Shown here: in pieces, positions 27,276 through 36,425 of the stretch | Layout of the letters: the number at the start of each line of letters is the position of its first letter | How positions within the stretch are numbered: position 1 is the first letter of the stretch | Assembly (NCBI GenBank): GCA_965223035.1 | Contig: OZ244980.1 | Location: forward strand, 2,418,001 to 2,482,000 | Length of the DNA: 64,000 nucleotides | Direction: 5' to 3' | DNA from: CAMDPA01 sp965223035 | Lineage (GTDB): Bacteria; Pseudomonadota; Alphaproteobacteria; Rhizobiales; Hyphomicrobiaceae | Translations under genes and position numbers: made by a program | Notes under the pieces: generated by a model | What the model was told of the DNA's origin: nothing | Databases searched by the model: none | The model's input: only the letters and a program-made list of their open reading frames with translations

Positions 27276-27453
27276 CGGCGGTTGCGCCAAAGGCGGACGT
27301 GCCCTCGTGCCGTCGCGGTTCCGATGGCGGATGATGCACTGAGGGGTTGTTGTTGGCCCGCCACGCGTGTTGAATGCGCGCGTGTTGACAGCGAGGCGCA
27401 TCTGGCGGCCACGGTCGATGGTGCCGGCTGACGGAGATTGGAGAAGGCAAGTC

Positions 27454-28479
27454 ATGCGCTACGACGAGAACGACCAAGTGAGTCGGAATGTCGAGGATCG
27501 TCGCGGCCAGCGCGGCGGCGGCATGTTTCCACGCGGGTTTCCACGCGGGTTTCCACGTGGGCGCGGTATGCGCGTGCCCATCCCAGTGGGGCGTCGCGGC
27601 GGTTTTAGTATCACAACCTTGCTCATCATCGGCGCGTTGATGCTGTTGTTCGGCTTCAATCCGCTGGAGATGTTGGGTGGCGGCGGAGGTGGCAGCGGCG
27701 GCAACGTGGATATGTCGCAGGTGCCCCAGATGCCGCGGTTTGATCAGCCTCAGCGACGCCAGACGCAACGCTCGCCATTCGACATTCCCGGGTTGCCTGG
27801 GTCCCAGGCACCAGCCCAGCGTCAGGGTGCGGCCCGGGACGAACTCGGCCGTTTTACCGGCCGCGTGTTGGCCGACACCGAGCAGGTTTGGAACCTGTTG
27901 TTCAAACAGGTCGGTCGCCAATACAAAGAGCCAAAACTCGTATTGTTTACCGGTTCTACCACGACCGCATGCGGTCGAGGGCTGGCGGCGATGGGACCGT
28001 TCTACTGTCCGCTGGACCGAAAGATCTATATCGATTTGGCGTTCTACGACGAGCTGCGGCGGCGCTTTAAGGCCCCCGGCGACTTTGCTCAGGCCTATGT
28101 GATCGCACACGAGGTTGGCCACCACGTCCAGACGTTGCTCGGCATCTCAGACAAGGTCAACCAATTGAAGGCCCGGTACCCCCCGCGGGAAGCCAATGCG
28201 ATCCAGGTGCGCATGGAGCTCCAGGCCGATTGTCTCGCCGGCGTTTGGGCTAACCGCAATCATCAGCTGAACAATCGGCTGGAGCCCGGCGACATCGAAG
28301 AAGGTCTCAATGCAGCCAGCCAGATCGGCGACGATATGATCCAGCGCCGTACGCAGGGTCACATCGTACCGGAGAGCTTCACCCACGGATCGTCCGAACA
28401 GCGCGCGCGTTGGTTCAAAATCGGGTTTCAGTCAGGGAGCATGAAGGTTTGCGATACGTTCCGGGCACGCAATCTCTGA
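27454..28479 (+). CDS. Neutral zinc metallopeptidase, YpfJ/KPN_02809 family
   Basis: About 341 residues from the ATG at 27454, preceded by GGAGAAGG. The N-terminus has a basic low-complexity stretch with three FPRG units encoded by a 12-bp tandem repeat (27526-27560), then one membrane-spanning segment (ITTLLIIGALMLLFGF, about residues 50-65). The catalytic domain carries AHEVGHHVQ (HExxH zinc motif, about residue 217), and ELQADCLAGVWA follows with the likely third ligand. This is the DUF/peptidase family found in many proteobacteria, anchored with the catalytic domain probably in the periplasm. The natural substrate is not known. Confidence 0.92.
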   Translation: MRYDENDQVSRNVEDRRGQRGGGMFPRGFPRGFPRGRGMRVPIPVGRRGGFSITTLLIIGALMLLFGFNPLEMLGGGGGGSGGNVDMSQVPQMPRFDQPQRRQTQRSPFDIPGLPGSQAPAQRQGAARDELGRFTGRVLADTEQVWNLLFKQVGRQYKEPKLVLFTGSTTTACGRGLAAMGPFYCPLDRKIYIDLAFYDELRRRFKAPGDFAQAYVIAHEVGHHVQTLLGISDKVNQLKARYPPREANAIQVRMELQADCLAGVWANRNHQLNNRLEPGDIEEGLNAASQIGDDMIQRRTQGHIVPESFTHGSSEQRARWFKIGFQSGSMKVCDTFRARNL

Positions 28480-28560
28480 TCGATCGACGCAAACCGCCCG
28501 CAATATAGTTCCCGACGCCATCCGGATGGCATGCAAGATCATTTGTGCCTAAGGCAGAAT

Positions 28561-28650
28561 CGCCGCCCCGCCCGGCTGTCCGCACCAGCGTGCCATTGGG
28601 TGGCCAGGTGGCGAGCGCAATGGTGCAGCCCACGCTGAAACGATTTAAAG
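28561..28650. repeat. Family B repeat between convergent genes (B5)
   Basis: It has CGCCCGGCTGTCC at the left, CATTGGGTGGCCAGGTGGC in the centre and GCTGAAACGATTTAAAG at the right, diverged from copies B1 and B7. It lies between the convergent metallopeptidase and accA genes. Confidence 0.5.
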
Positions 28651-29616
28651 CGCGCGGCCGATCCGCAAGAACCGATCATGGCGATGCCGACGAATCTCGG
28701 CGGGCTCCATGCCGTCGAATTCGGCAAGCGCCTCCTCGACCGCATCGGCAACGGCACTGGTCGCCTGCTCGGGGTCACGGTGCGCACCGCCGAGGGGCTC
28801 CGGCACGATCGCATCGACCACGCCAAGCTGGAGCAAATCCTGCGCCGTGATGCGCATGTTGGTGGCCGCGTCGATGTTGCGGTTGGCGTCCTTCCACAGG
28901 ATGGAGGCGGCCGCCTCAGGTGAGGCGACCGTGTAGATCGCGTGTTCCAAAATCAACACCCGATTGGCGGTGGCGATGGCGACGGCGCCGCCGGACCCAC
29001 CTTCGCCGATGACGACGGAGACGATGGGGACGCCGAGCGCAAGGCTGCGGTCGGTTGATCGAGCGATCGCTTCGGCTTGGCCGCGCTCTTCGGCGTCGAC
29101 GCCCGGATAAGCACCTGCGGTATCGACCAGCGTGATGACGGGCATCGAGAAACGTTCCGCCAGGTCCAGCAGACGCACGGCCTTGCGGTAGCCCTCCGGC
29201 TTGGCCATGCCGAAGTTGTGCTTGATCCGACTGTCGGTGTCCGAGCCCTTCTCGTGGCCCATCACGACCACGGAGCGACCACGAAAGCTGCCGAGCCCGC
29301 CGATGATGGCGGCGTCTTCACCGTGATAGCGATCACCGGCCAAGGCCGTAAAATCGTCGATCAGCGCGTCGATGTAATCGAGTGTATGGGGCCGGCCGGT
29401 ATAACGCGCGACCAGCGTCTTCTCCCAGGGCGTCAGCTTGCTGTAGGTGTCGATCAGAGCCTGCTGCGCCTTTTGCTGCAAACGCGCGATCTCTTCTGAG
29501 ATCGAGACCGAGCTGTCCGATTCGGACAGCGCCCGAAGCTCGGCCACCTTGCTCTCCAGCTCGCCGATCGGCTTCTCAAAATCGATGTAGGTGCGCATGC
29601 CAGGTTTGGAGGCCAC
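28645..29616 (-). CDS. accA: Acetyl-CoA carboxylase carboxyltransferase subunit alpha
   Basis: A 323-residue protein, the standard AccA length. AccA and AccD transfer CO2 from carboxybiotin to acetyl-CoA, giving malonyl-CoA for fatty-acid synthesis. Visible are the N-terminal coiled segment FEKPIGELESKVAELRAL, KLTPWEKTLVARYTGRPHTLDYI (split here for length: about residues 74-96), GHEKGSDT, LVDTAGAYPGVDAEERGQ and GEGGSGGAVAIATANRVLIL, all typical of AccA. A GTG at 29616 is taken as the start because AGGAG sits seven bases before it; the ATG at 29598 is six codons inside. The frame continues upstream to 30222 without family similarity. It is monocistronic here and divergent from the flavoprotein gene. 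Confidence 0.96.
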   Translation of the reverse strand: MASKPGMRTYIDFEKPIGELESKVAELRALSESDSSVSISEEIARLQQKAQQALIDTYSKLTPWEKTLVARYTGRPHTLDYIDALIDDFTALAGDRYHGEDAAIIGGLGSFRGRSVVVMGHEKGSDTDSRIKHNFGMAKPEGYRKAVRLLDLAERFSMPVITLVDTAGAYPGVDAEERGQAEAIARSTDRSLALGVPIVSVVIGEGGSGGAVAIATANRVLILEHAIYTVASPEAAASILWKDANRNIDAATNMRITAQDLLQLGVVDAIVPEPLGGAHRDPEQATSAVADAVEEALAEFDGMEPAEIRRHRHDRFLRIGRAL

Positions 29617-30063
29617 GTGACGGCTCCTCGCGAGTGGGGTGTCTGTTGGCCGGAGGCGGGTTCCAACGCTTTGATTTAACAAATCAATTGCCTCGACCGC
29701 AACCGCTGTCAAGCCCGACGGTCTTGATCCGCAAGACACTATGCACACACATGATAGCGGCAATTTGGCGGTGTCGGGCGGGCGGCGGAGCTGGACGGCG
29801 CGGCCGATCCGCCGTAGGCGGACATGATCGAGATCGGCTTGCGCCATGTTGGCCGTCGGTGGTGCTGCCCAACACGATGTCGTGAACGAGTCGGCGGTGG
29901 TTGCTGGTCTGGTGCTTGCTGGTCTTGTGCCAGAAGTGGCCGAGGTGCTACCGATGAGGGTCACGCGTGCCGTTCCGGTCGTGAACGAACGCGGTTGGCG
30001 ATCGGGGGCCAGATAGGTCGCGCCTCCCGAGCATGTTGATAAGCGGCCAGAGGATGTGCCCGA
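29617..30063. other. 447-bp divergent intergenic region without a gene
   Basis: It separates accA (leftward) and the flavoprotein gene (rightward) and should contain both promoters. A short imperfect duplication, GGTTGCTGGTCTGGTGCTTG with GCTGGTCTTGTGCC, is present near 29900. No regulator site was recognised. Confidence 0.45.
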
Positions 30064-31953
30064 ATGGAAGATGCAGCCACCCTGGAGCACCCCGGGGGCC
30101 TTGGCATGGCTCCGACTGATACCACCGATCCGCGATATTTCCACAAGGTTGTTGATTGCCAGTGGGCCTGCCCCAGCCATACGCCGGTGCCCGAGTACAT
30201 TCGATTGATCGCCGAGGGCCAATACACCGCCGCCTATATGCTCAATTGGGAGTCGAATGTCTTTCCGGGCATCCTCGGACGGGTCTGCGACCGCCCGTGC
30301 GAGCCCGCTTGTCGGCGCGGCCGGGTGCAGGTCAGCGACGAGGTGACCGCCAAGGACCCTTCGATCAACAACGCGGAGCCGGTCGCAATCTGCCGTCTAA
30401 AGCGCGTGGCAGCTGACTACAAGGGTGAGATCAAGGGCTTGCTGCCCTGCGTTCCCAAAGTCAAGAACGGCAAGCGGATCGCCTTGATCGGTGCGGGGCC
30501 AGCGTCACTGACGGTGGCTCGGGACCTGTTGCCGTTGGGCTACGCGTGCGTCCTGTTTGAGAAGGACGCCAAGGCCGGGGGGCTGATGCGGGCCAACATA
30601 CCCTCGTTTCGGTTGCCGGCGGACGTGTTGGACGAGGAACTCGACTTGATCCTTAAGATGGGGGTGGAGGCCCGTTTCGGTGAGCAGGTCAACAGCCTCA
30701 AGGCGTTGCTCGACGACGGCTTCGACGCTGTGTTTGTCGGTACCGGCGCGCCGCGCGGCAAGGACCTCGACATCCCCGGCCGGGCCGAGGCGGATCCCAA
30801 TGTCCACATCGGCATCGATTGGCTCACTTCCGTTGCGTTCGGGCATATCGACAGTATCGGCCAGCGGGTGGTGGTGATCGGCGGTGGCAATACCGCGATG
30901 GATTGCTGCCGAACCTCGTTGCGGCTGGGTGGGCAGACGGTGACGGTGACCGTGCGTAGCCCGCGCAAGGTGATGAAGGCGTCGGACTGGGAGCTGAAGG
31001 ATGCCATCTATGAGGGCATCCCGATCCTCGATAACCACAACCCACATTCATTCGTGATCGAAGATGGAAAATTGGCGGGCGTGGTGTTCGAGAAGATGCG
31101 GGAGGTGGGGGTCGGCGGCAGCGGCCGGCCGCAGTTGGAGCGCACAGGGGAATTGGTGACGTTGCCGTGCGATGACGTGTTGATGGCCATCGGTCAGGAC
31201 AATGCCTTCCCATGGATCGAGCGCGATATCGGTCTGGAATTCGGCCAGTGGGACATGCCGAAAGTCGATAAAACCACCTTCATGTCGACGCGCCCGGGCG
31301 TATTTTTCGGCGGCGATGCAGCCTGGGGACCGGAGAACATCATTTGGGCGGTTGCCCATGGTCACCAAGCGGCGATTTCAATCGACAAGTTCTGTCATGG
31401 ACAGAACCTGGAGGAGCGGCCTCGGCCCGGCCATACGCTGGTCAGTCAGAAGATGGGTATCCATGAGTGGTCCTATTCCAACGACTATGCCGCCGATAAC
31501 CGTACCGCTGTCCCGCACGCCGATTTGGCGACCTCGCTGAAAAACCTCAAGATGGAGGTCGAACTCGGCTACGACGACGCGCTCGCCGCCAAGGAGGTTG
31601 AACGTTGTCTCAATTGCGACGTTCAGACAGTGTTTACGCCTAGGCTGTGTATAGAATGCGACGCATGCATGGACATTTGTCCCGTGGATTGCATCAACTT
31701 CATCGAGAACGCCGAGGAACCGGTCTTGCGCCAGCAGTTGCGCGTGCCGGCCGTCAACGTCTCGCAGGATCTGTATATCTCTGACACGCTGCAAACCGGT
31801 CGCATTATGGCGAAAGACGAGGACGTTTGCTTGCATTGCGGGCTTTGCGCTGAACGCTGCCCGACCGGAGCGTGGGACATGCAAAAATTCTTCTATGTGG
31901 AACCACAGGTGTCGGAGGCGTGCCTACGCCGTCACAATGCCTATCTCAGTTAA
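30064..31953 (+). CDS. GltD-like NAD(P)H-dependent FAD oxidoreductase with C-terminal 2x[4Fe-4S] ferredoxin domain
   Basis: A 629-residue protein. Residues about 30-120 form the GltD/DPYD N-terminal iron-sulfur domain (CQWACPSHTPVPEY, GRVCDRPCEPACRRG). Then comes the FAD-binding ALIGAGPASLTVARDL (about 141), the NAD(P)-binding VVVIGGGNTAMDCC (about 272) and FFGGDAAWGPENIIWAVAHG (about 415). The C-terminus has two 4Fe-4S motifs, CIECDACMDICPVDC (about 529) and CLHCGLCAERCP (about 589). It resembles NfnB/SudA-type electron-transfer flavoproteins. It starts a three-gene run with korA (78 bp) and korB (12 bp), so it probably moves electrons between ferredoxin, or the KOR enzyme directly, and the NAD(P) pool. 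Confidence 0.9.
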   Translation: MEDAATLEHPGGLGMAPTDTTDPRYFHKVVDCQWACPSHTPVPEYIRLIAEGQYTAAYMLNWESNVFPGILGRVCDRPCEPACRRGRVQVSDEVTAKDPSINNAEPVAICRLKRVAADYKGEIKGLLPCVPKVKNGKRIALIGAGPASLTVARDLLPLGYACVLFEKDAKAGGLMRANIPSFRLPADVLDEELDLILKMGVEARFGEQVNSLKALLDDGFDAVFVGTGAPRGKDLDIPGRAEADPNVHIGIDWLTSVAFGHIDSIGQRVVVIGGGNTAMDCCRTSLRLGGQTVTVTVRSPRKVMKASDWELKDAIYEGIPILDNHNPHSFVIEDGKLAGVVFEKMREVGVGGSGRPQLERTGELVTLPCDDVLMAIGQDNAFPWIERDIGLEFGQWDMPKVDKTTFMSTRPGVFFGGDAAWGPENIIWAVAHGHQAAISIDKFCHGQNLEERPRPGHTLVSQKMGIHEWSYSNDYAADNRTAVPHADLATSLKNLKMEVELGYDDALAAKEVERCLNCDVQTVFTPRLCIECDACMDICPVDCINFIENAEEPVLRQQLRVPAVNVSQDLYISDTLQTGRIMAKDEDVCLHCGLCAERCPTGAWDMQKFFYVEPQVSEACLRRHNAYLS

Positions 31954-32031
31954 CGAGCCAGGGGCTCAAGGTAACGTGCAGCAGCTGAGCCGGCCCGATC
32001 GTGCGCGTTGCGGCCAATAGGGTAACAGGAC

Positions 32032-33840
32032 ATGAGCGGGATCAACGATTTCGTCGTCAAATTTGCCACTGTCAACGGCTCGGGGTCGGCCTCGGCCAAC
32101 GGGATGTTCGCCAAGGCGTTGTTCCGGATGGGGATCCCGGTCTCGCCGAAAAACATCTTTCCGTCCAACATCCAAGGCTTGCCCACCTGGTATGAGGTGC
32201 GGGTGTCGGAGAAGGGCTATCTGGCGCGGCGGGCTGGCGTCGACTTGATGGTCGCGATGAACCCGCAGACCTATCACGAGGACCTCGCTGCGGTCGTGTC
32301 GGGAGGCTGGCTGCTTTACGACAGCTCGATGACCCGCGTGTGGAACCGGTCCGATGTGACGGTGATCCCGATCCCGATCGCGCAGATGTGTGCCAAGAAG
32401 TGGAGCGATCCGCGTCAACGCCAGTTGTTCAAGAACATGGTGTACGTGGGGGCGCTTGCCGCGCTGCTCGACATCGACGGCGACGTGGTGAAGAGTGTGA
32501 TCGCCGATCAGCTGCGCAGCAAGGAAAAGCTGATCACGGCCAATTTGGAGGCCATTGCGCTGGGTCACGACTACGCCAAGGCGCACTTTGACTGTCCGTT
32601 GCCGATCCACGTCAGACCGGCGGAGGCTGCCAAGGGTAAGATCTTAGTCACCGGCAACGAGGCAGCCGGTCTTGGGGCCGTTTATGCTGGCGCCACCGTG
32701 TGCGCATGGTATCCCATTACGCCGTCCACCTCGCTGGCCGAGGGCTACGAGAAGTATGCCAAGCGATTGCGCGTCGATAAGGACGGCCACAAGATGTACG
32801 CCATCGTGCAGGCCGAAGACGAACTGGCGGCCATCGGCATCGCGATCGGCGGCGGCTGGAACGGAGCACGGTCATTTACCGCGACCTCCGGACCGGGTGT
32901 CTCGCTGATGAGCGAGTTTCTCGGGTTGGCGCATTTCGCCGAAATCCCGGTGGTCCTTTATGACGTGCAGCGCGGTGGGCCATCAACCGGCATGCCGACG
33001 CGGACCCAGCAGTCGGACCTGCTGGCGGCGGCCTACGCATCGCATGGCGATACCAAGCACGTGCTGCTGTTCCCTGCCAATCCCACCGAGTGTTTTTCGA
33101 TGAGCCGCGACGCCTTTGACCTGGCCGACCGGCTGCAAACGCCGGTAATGATGATGAGCGACCTCGACATCGGCATGAACGAGTGGGTGACCGACGCCTT
33201 TGATTGGGACGATGCCTACGAGCACGATCGCGGCAAGGTGTTGGACGCGGCCGCATTGGAGGCGGCCGAGCACTGGGGACGCTATCGCGATGTTGACGGC
33301 GACGGTATCACATACCGTACGTTGCCTGGCGCGCATCCGACCAAGGGCGCCTACTTCACGCGCGGCACCAGTCACGACGAAAATGCGAGGTATACCGAGA
33401 ACGGCGAAATTCACGCGCGCGTGCTCGATCGGATTAGCCGCAAATTCAAGACCGCGGCCACGCTGGTGCCGAAGCCGGAGATCGATAGCCGGGACCCGGG
33501 CGCCAAAACCGGCGTGATCTATTTCGGCGCAACCCGACCGGCGGTGCTAGAGGGCTTGGATTCTCTTGAGCAGGAGGGCTGGCGGCTCAACGCCATGCGC
33601 TTGAAGGCCTTTCCGTTTGGCGAAGAGGTGGCGGCGTTTTGTCATGCGCATGATCGGTTGTTTGTGATCGAGCAGAACCGAGACGCGCAGATGCGATCGC
33701 TGCTGATGACCGAGGCTGGCATAGCTGGCGATAAGCTGGTGCCGGTGCTGAATTATGATGGCGCGCCCTTGACGGCCCATTTTGTGCAGCGCCAGATCCT
33801 CTCCCACCTCGCGCCGCGCAGCGCTGCCGCGGCTGAATAG
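32032..33840 (+). CDS. korA: 2-oxoacid:ferredoxin oxidoreductase, fused gamma-alpha subunit
   Basis: A 602-residue subunit of the 2-oxoglutarate (or related 2-oxoacid):ferredoxin oxidoreductase family. Residues 1-190 form the gamma (POR) domain, with GSGSASANGMFAKALFRMG. The alpha domain follows from about 205, with AWYPITPSTSLAEGYEKYA, EDELAAIGIAIGGGWNGAR, TSGPGVSLMSEF and VQRGGPSTGMPTRTQQSDL, the pyrimidine- and CoA-binding region of this class. With KorB it performs the reversible CoA-dependent oxidative decarboxylation of a 2-oxoacid, reducing ferredoxin. AGGAC lies before the ATG. The gap to korB is only 12 bases. Substrate preference (2-oxoglutarate or another acid) is not certain from sequence alone. 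Confidence 0.93.
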   Translation: MSGINDFVVKFATVNGSGSASANGMFAKALFRMGIPVSPKNIFPSNIQGLPTWYEVRVSEKGYLARRAGVDLMVAMNPQTYHEDLAAVVSGGWLLYDSSMTRVWNRSDVTVIPIPIAQMCAKKWSDPRQRQLFKNMVYVGALAALLDIDGDVVKSVIADQLRSKEKLITANLEAIALGHDYAKAHFDCPLPIHVRPAEAAKGKILVTGNEAAGLGAVYAGATVCAWYPITPSTSLAEGYEKYAKRLRVDKDGHKMYAIVQAEDELAAIGIAIGGGWNGARSFTATSGPGVSLMSEFLGLAHFAEIPVVLYDVQRGGPSTGMPTRTQQSDLLAAAYASHGDTKHVLLFPANPTECFSMSRDAFDLADRLQTPVMMMSDLDIGMNEWVTDAFDWDDAYEHDRGKVLDAAALEAAEHWGRYRDVDGDGITYRTLPGAHPTKGAYFTRGTSHDENARYTENGEIHARVLDRISRKFKTAATLVPKPEIDSRDPGAKTGVIYFGATRPAVLEGLDSLEQEGWRLNAMRLKAFPFGEEVAAFCHAHDRLFVIEQNRDAQMRSLLMTEAGIAGDKLVPVLNYDGAPLTAHFVQRQILSHLAPRSAAAAE

Positions 33841-33852
33841 GGGACGTCGTCC

Positions 33853-34908
33853 ATGAGCTACATTGCCAAACCCGTCGCCTACCATCCCGCGCTGCCGACC
33901 AACGAGTTGGGACTGACCCGTCGCGACTATGAGGCGACGATGTCGACCCTGTGCGCAGGCTGCGGCCACGATTCGATCACGGCGGCGATCATCGAGGCGT
34001 GCTTTGAGCTGTCATTGCCAGCCCACCGCGTGGCCAAGTTGTCTGGCATCGGCTGCTCGTCAAAGGCGCCGACCTACTTCCTGCAGCGCAGCCATGGCTT
34101 CAATTCGGTGCACGGGCGGATGCCGTCGGTGACCACCGGCGCCAATATGGCGAATAAGGATCTGGTGTACATTGGGGTGTCCGGGGACGGTGACACCGCC
34201 TCGATCGGGCTCGGACAGTTCGCCCACGCCGTGCGACGCCGTCTCAACATGATCTATATCGTCATGAACAACGGCTGTTACGGACTCACCAAAGGCCAGT
34301 TCTCGGCGACCAACGACAAGTCTTCGCCGTCAAAACGGGGCGAGCCCAACCCATTCGATCCGATCGACCTGTGCCAGATGGCGATTCAATTGGGCGCGGG
34401 TTTTGTGGCCCGTTCATTTTCAGGCGACAAAAAGCAGCTGGTGCCGTTGATCAAAGCGGCCATCGGCTATAACGGCTTCGCCCTGCTTGACGTCATTTCG
34501 CCGTGCGTGACGTTCAACAACCATCCCGCGTCGACCAAAAGCTTCGATTATGTGCGTGCTCACAATCAGGTGATGGGACCGCTCGACTTTGTCGCCGAGC
34601 AGGTGGAGATCACCGCGGATTATCCGGAAGGCAGCTCGGAGACGGTGGCGCTGCATGATGGATCGCTGATTAGGCTGCATAAGTTGGATGGTATCCACAA
34701 TCCACGCGATGCGGATGCGGCGATCGCGGCGATCCGCGCCAACGCGGCCCAGGGGCAAATTGCGACCGGTCTGCTTTACATCAACGACGACCAAGCCGAT
34801 CTGCACGACGTGCTGGCGACGTGTGAGCGCCCGCTCAACGAGGTGCCGTTGGGTGAGCTGTGTCCGGGATCGGACGCGCTCGAGGCCATCAATGCGCGTC
34901 TGAGATAG
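33853..34908 (+). CDS. korB: 2-oxoacid:ferredoxin oxidoreductase subunit beta
   Basis: A 351-residue thiamine-pyrophosphate-binding subunit. CAGCGHDSI (about residue 35) and GIGCSSKAPTYF (about 67) hold cysteines that bind the 4Fe-4S cluster together with a later Cys. The TPP motif is GDGDTASIGLGQFAHA (about 114) through MNNGCYGLTKGQ (about 137), and DVISPCVTFNNH (about 215) is family-typical. The short gap after korA shows an operon. There is no separate delta (ferredoxin) subunit; the flavoprotein at the head of the operon has ferredoxin-type clusters and may play that role. Confidence 0.94.
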   Translation: MSYIAKPVAYHPALPTNELGLTRRDYEATMSTLCAGCGHDSITAAIIEACFELSLPAHRVAKLSGIGCSSKAPTYFLQRSHGFNSVHGRMPSVTTGANMANKDLVYIGVSGDGDTASIGLGQFAHAVRRRLNMIYIVMNNGCYGLTKGQFSATNDKSSPSKRGEPNPFDPIDLCQMAIQLGAGFVARSFSGDKKQLVPLIKAAIGYNGFALLDVISPCVTFNNHPASTKSFDYVRAHNQVMGPLDFVAEQVEITADYPEGSSETVALHDGSLIRLHKLDGIHNPRDADAAIAAIRANAAQGQIATGLLYINDDQADLHDVLATCERPLNEVPLGELCPGSDALEAINARLR

Positions 34909-35030
34909 GGTGCACGGCGGGCGGCTCTGGCGGCTTTGCCCGGACAGCACAGGCGGCCCGTTTGCCGCGTCGGCTGCCGGTTCGTCGGCCGACCGCAGCG
35001 AAGTGATGAACCGCATCCAGCCGGTGCAGC

Positions 35031-35468
35031 CTACTTCACGATCAGCACAGGCACGGCCGAATGTGTGACCACCTGGTTGGCCTGGCTGCCGATCAGCATG
35101 CGCGATAGCCCGCGCCGGCCGTGCGATGCCATCACGATCAAATCGCTGTTGTGCTGCTTCGCCGTGTCGATGATGCCTTCGGCCGGGAACTTGTCCTTCA
35201 CGTGAACTGTCCGGCAGGTCATGCCCGCCGCCCGAGCGCTCTCTTCGGCAGTGCGCAAAATCGACGCCGCGTTGGCCTCGCACCCCTTTTCGTACTCGTC
35301 GATGGGGAACGCCAATCCCATCTCGCCAGAAACCACAGAGGTCCACGGTTCCGTCACCGTAACGACGCTCGCCTGAGCGCCGAGCGTCTTGGCCAGCGCG
35401 AAGCCCTGCTCAAGGGCCTTGGCCGCCAGTTCAGAGCCGTCTGTTGCGAGCAGGATGTTCTTATACAT
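35031..35468 (-). CDS. Universal stress protein (UspA family)
   Basis: A 145-residue single-domain Usp starting MYKNILLATDGSELA. The ATP-binding motif GSHGRRGLSRMLIGSQANQV (G-2x-G-9x-G-S pattern) lies near residues 113-132. The start at 35468 is chosen because the family always begins with this strand; the frame extends to 35534. It is convergent with korB and lies near Hsp20, a phasin-like gene and other stress or low-oxygen genes, a grouping often seen in oxygen-limited regulons. Its exact role is unknown, as for most Usp proteins. Confidence 0.93.
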   Translation of the reverse strand: MYKNILLATDGSELAAKALEQGFALAKTLGAQASVVTVTEPWTSVVSGEMGLAFPIDEYEKGCEANAASILRTAEESARAAGMTCRTVHVKDKFPAEGIIDTAKQHNSDLIVMASHGRRGLSRMLIGSQANQVVTHSAVPVLIVK

Positions 35469-35694
35469 GTAGAGTCGTCCTAAATTGGAACTCGGCCGCA
35501 CCGGCGGCGGCCGACGTCTGCAGGGATCGACCATATACGCTTCTTGGGCCGGGGCAACCTACGGCATCGGCTCAGAGACAGGTCGCCAGCGCGCTGCTGC
35601 CGATCCGGCACCGACCAAGTCATGCGCACGCGCCGTGTCGTCGGGCTGCTGCGGTGCATGACTTGCCCCGGTGCGCCTGCTGGCGGGGCAGGCC

Positions 35695-36195
35695 TTATCC
35701 TTTGCTGATCTCGATCTTGCGCTCCGCCTTCACGGCTTCGGGCCGCTTCTGCGCAACGATCCTCAACACGCCTTGATCAAACTTGGCGGTCAATTGCCCA
35801 TCGTCCACGCTATCGGGCAGGCGCAAGGCCCGCTCAAATGAGCCGTAGCTGCGCTCGGCCATGTGGTAGTTGTTCTTGGTCTCCTCGCGACTGGTCTTTT
35901 TCGTGCCCTTGATGGACAGAATGCCGTTGGAAAGGGTGACGGAGACATCTTTCTCATCCACGCCCGGCAGCTCGACCTCCACGGTCAGTTGCTTGGGGTC
36001 TTCGTGAACGTCGACGTCAGGGATCAGCAGCCCCAAGCGTTCGCCGCGGCGCGTCAGCGGCATCGACCAACTTGGCAGACCGTGCTCGAAGCGTTCAAAC
36101 ATGCGATCCATCTCGGATCTCATCGCAGAAAACACGTCGACGGGTTGCTGTACTTGGCCGGCGCCGGATTTGGTGACGTCTGATGACTTTGCCAT
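35695..36195 (-). CDS. Hsp20/alpha-crystallin family small heat shock protein
   Basis: A 166-residue holdase chaperone. After a variable N-terminus (with FSAMRSEMDRMFERFEHGL), the alpha-crystallin domain spans about residues 55-150, including VEVELPGVDEKDVSVTL, NGILSIKGTKK and the closing GVLRIVAQKRPEA; the last segment has the A-x-x-x-G-V-L pattern reduced to KFDQGVLRI. GAGG precedes the ATG. It lies on the same strand as the usp gene, with a 226-bp gap. Upstream no obvious sigma-32 or ROSE-type element was recognised, but a 14-bp tandem repeat lies 150 bp away. Confidence 0.94.
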   Translation of the reverse strand: MAKSSDVTKSGAGQVQQPVDVFSAMRSEMDRMFERFEHGLPSWSMPLTRRGERLGLLIPDVDVHEDPKQLTVEVELPGVDEKDVSVTLSNGILSIKGTKKTSREETKNNYHMAERSYGSFERALRLPDSVDDGQLTAKFDQGVLRIVAQKRPEAVKAERKIEISKG

Positions 36196-36347
36196 GTTGC
36201 CTCACTTATAGGTTGCGATGGTTTTAGGGGTTGGTCATTCTGCAGGCGGTGTGGAACGGCGGCGGACGGTTGGCCCGGCAGGGCGTCCGTCGACCGCTGC
36301 GATCGTGGCCGACGCACCCCCACGCCCAGGGTCCCAGGCTCAGGGTT

Positions 36348-36389
36348 CCCAGGCCCAGTGTCCCAGGCCCAGTGTCCCAGGCCCAGTGT
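36348..36389. repeat. 14-bp tandem repeat, three perfect units
   Basis: CCCAGGCCCAGTGT is repeated three times without change. A degenerate stretch (CCCAGGGTCCCAGGCTCAGG) precedes it from about 36325 and CCCGGGCAGGT follows. It lies between the phasin-like and hsp20 genes, upstream of hsp20. Confidence 0.85.
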
Positions 36390-36425
36390 CCCGGGCAGGT
36401 TGATCCGCCACCGGGACTCAAGGTG

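Noticed and set aside
29617..30222. N-terminal extension of accA
   Set aside because: AccA proteins begin near the GTG at 29616, which has a good ribosome site; the extension overlaps the promoter region and the divergent gene.
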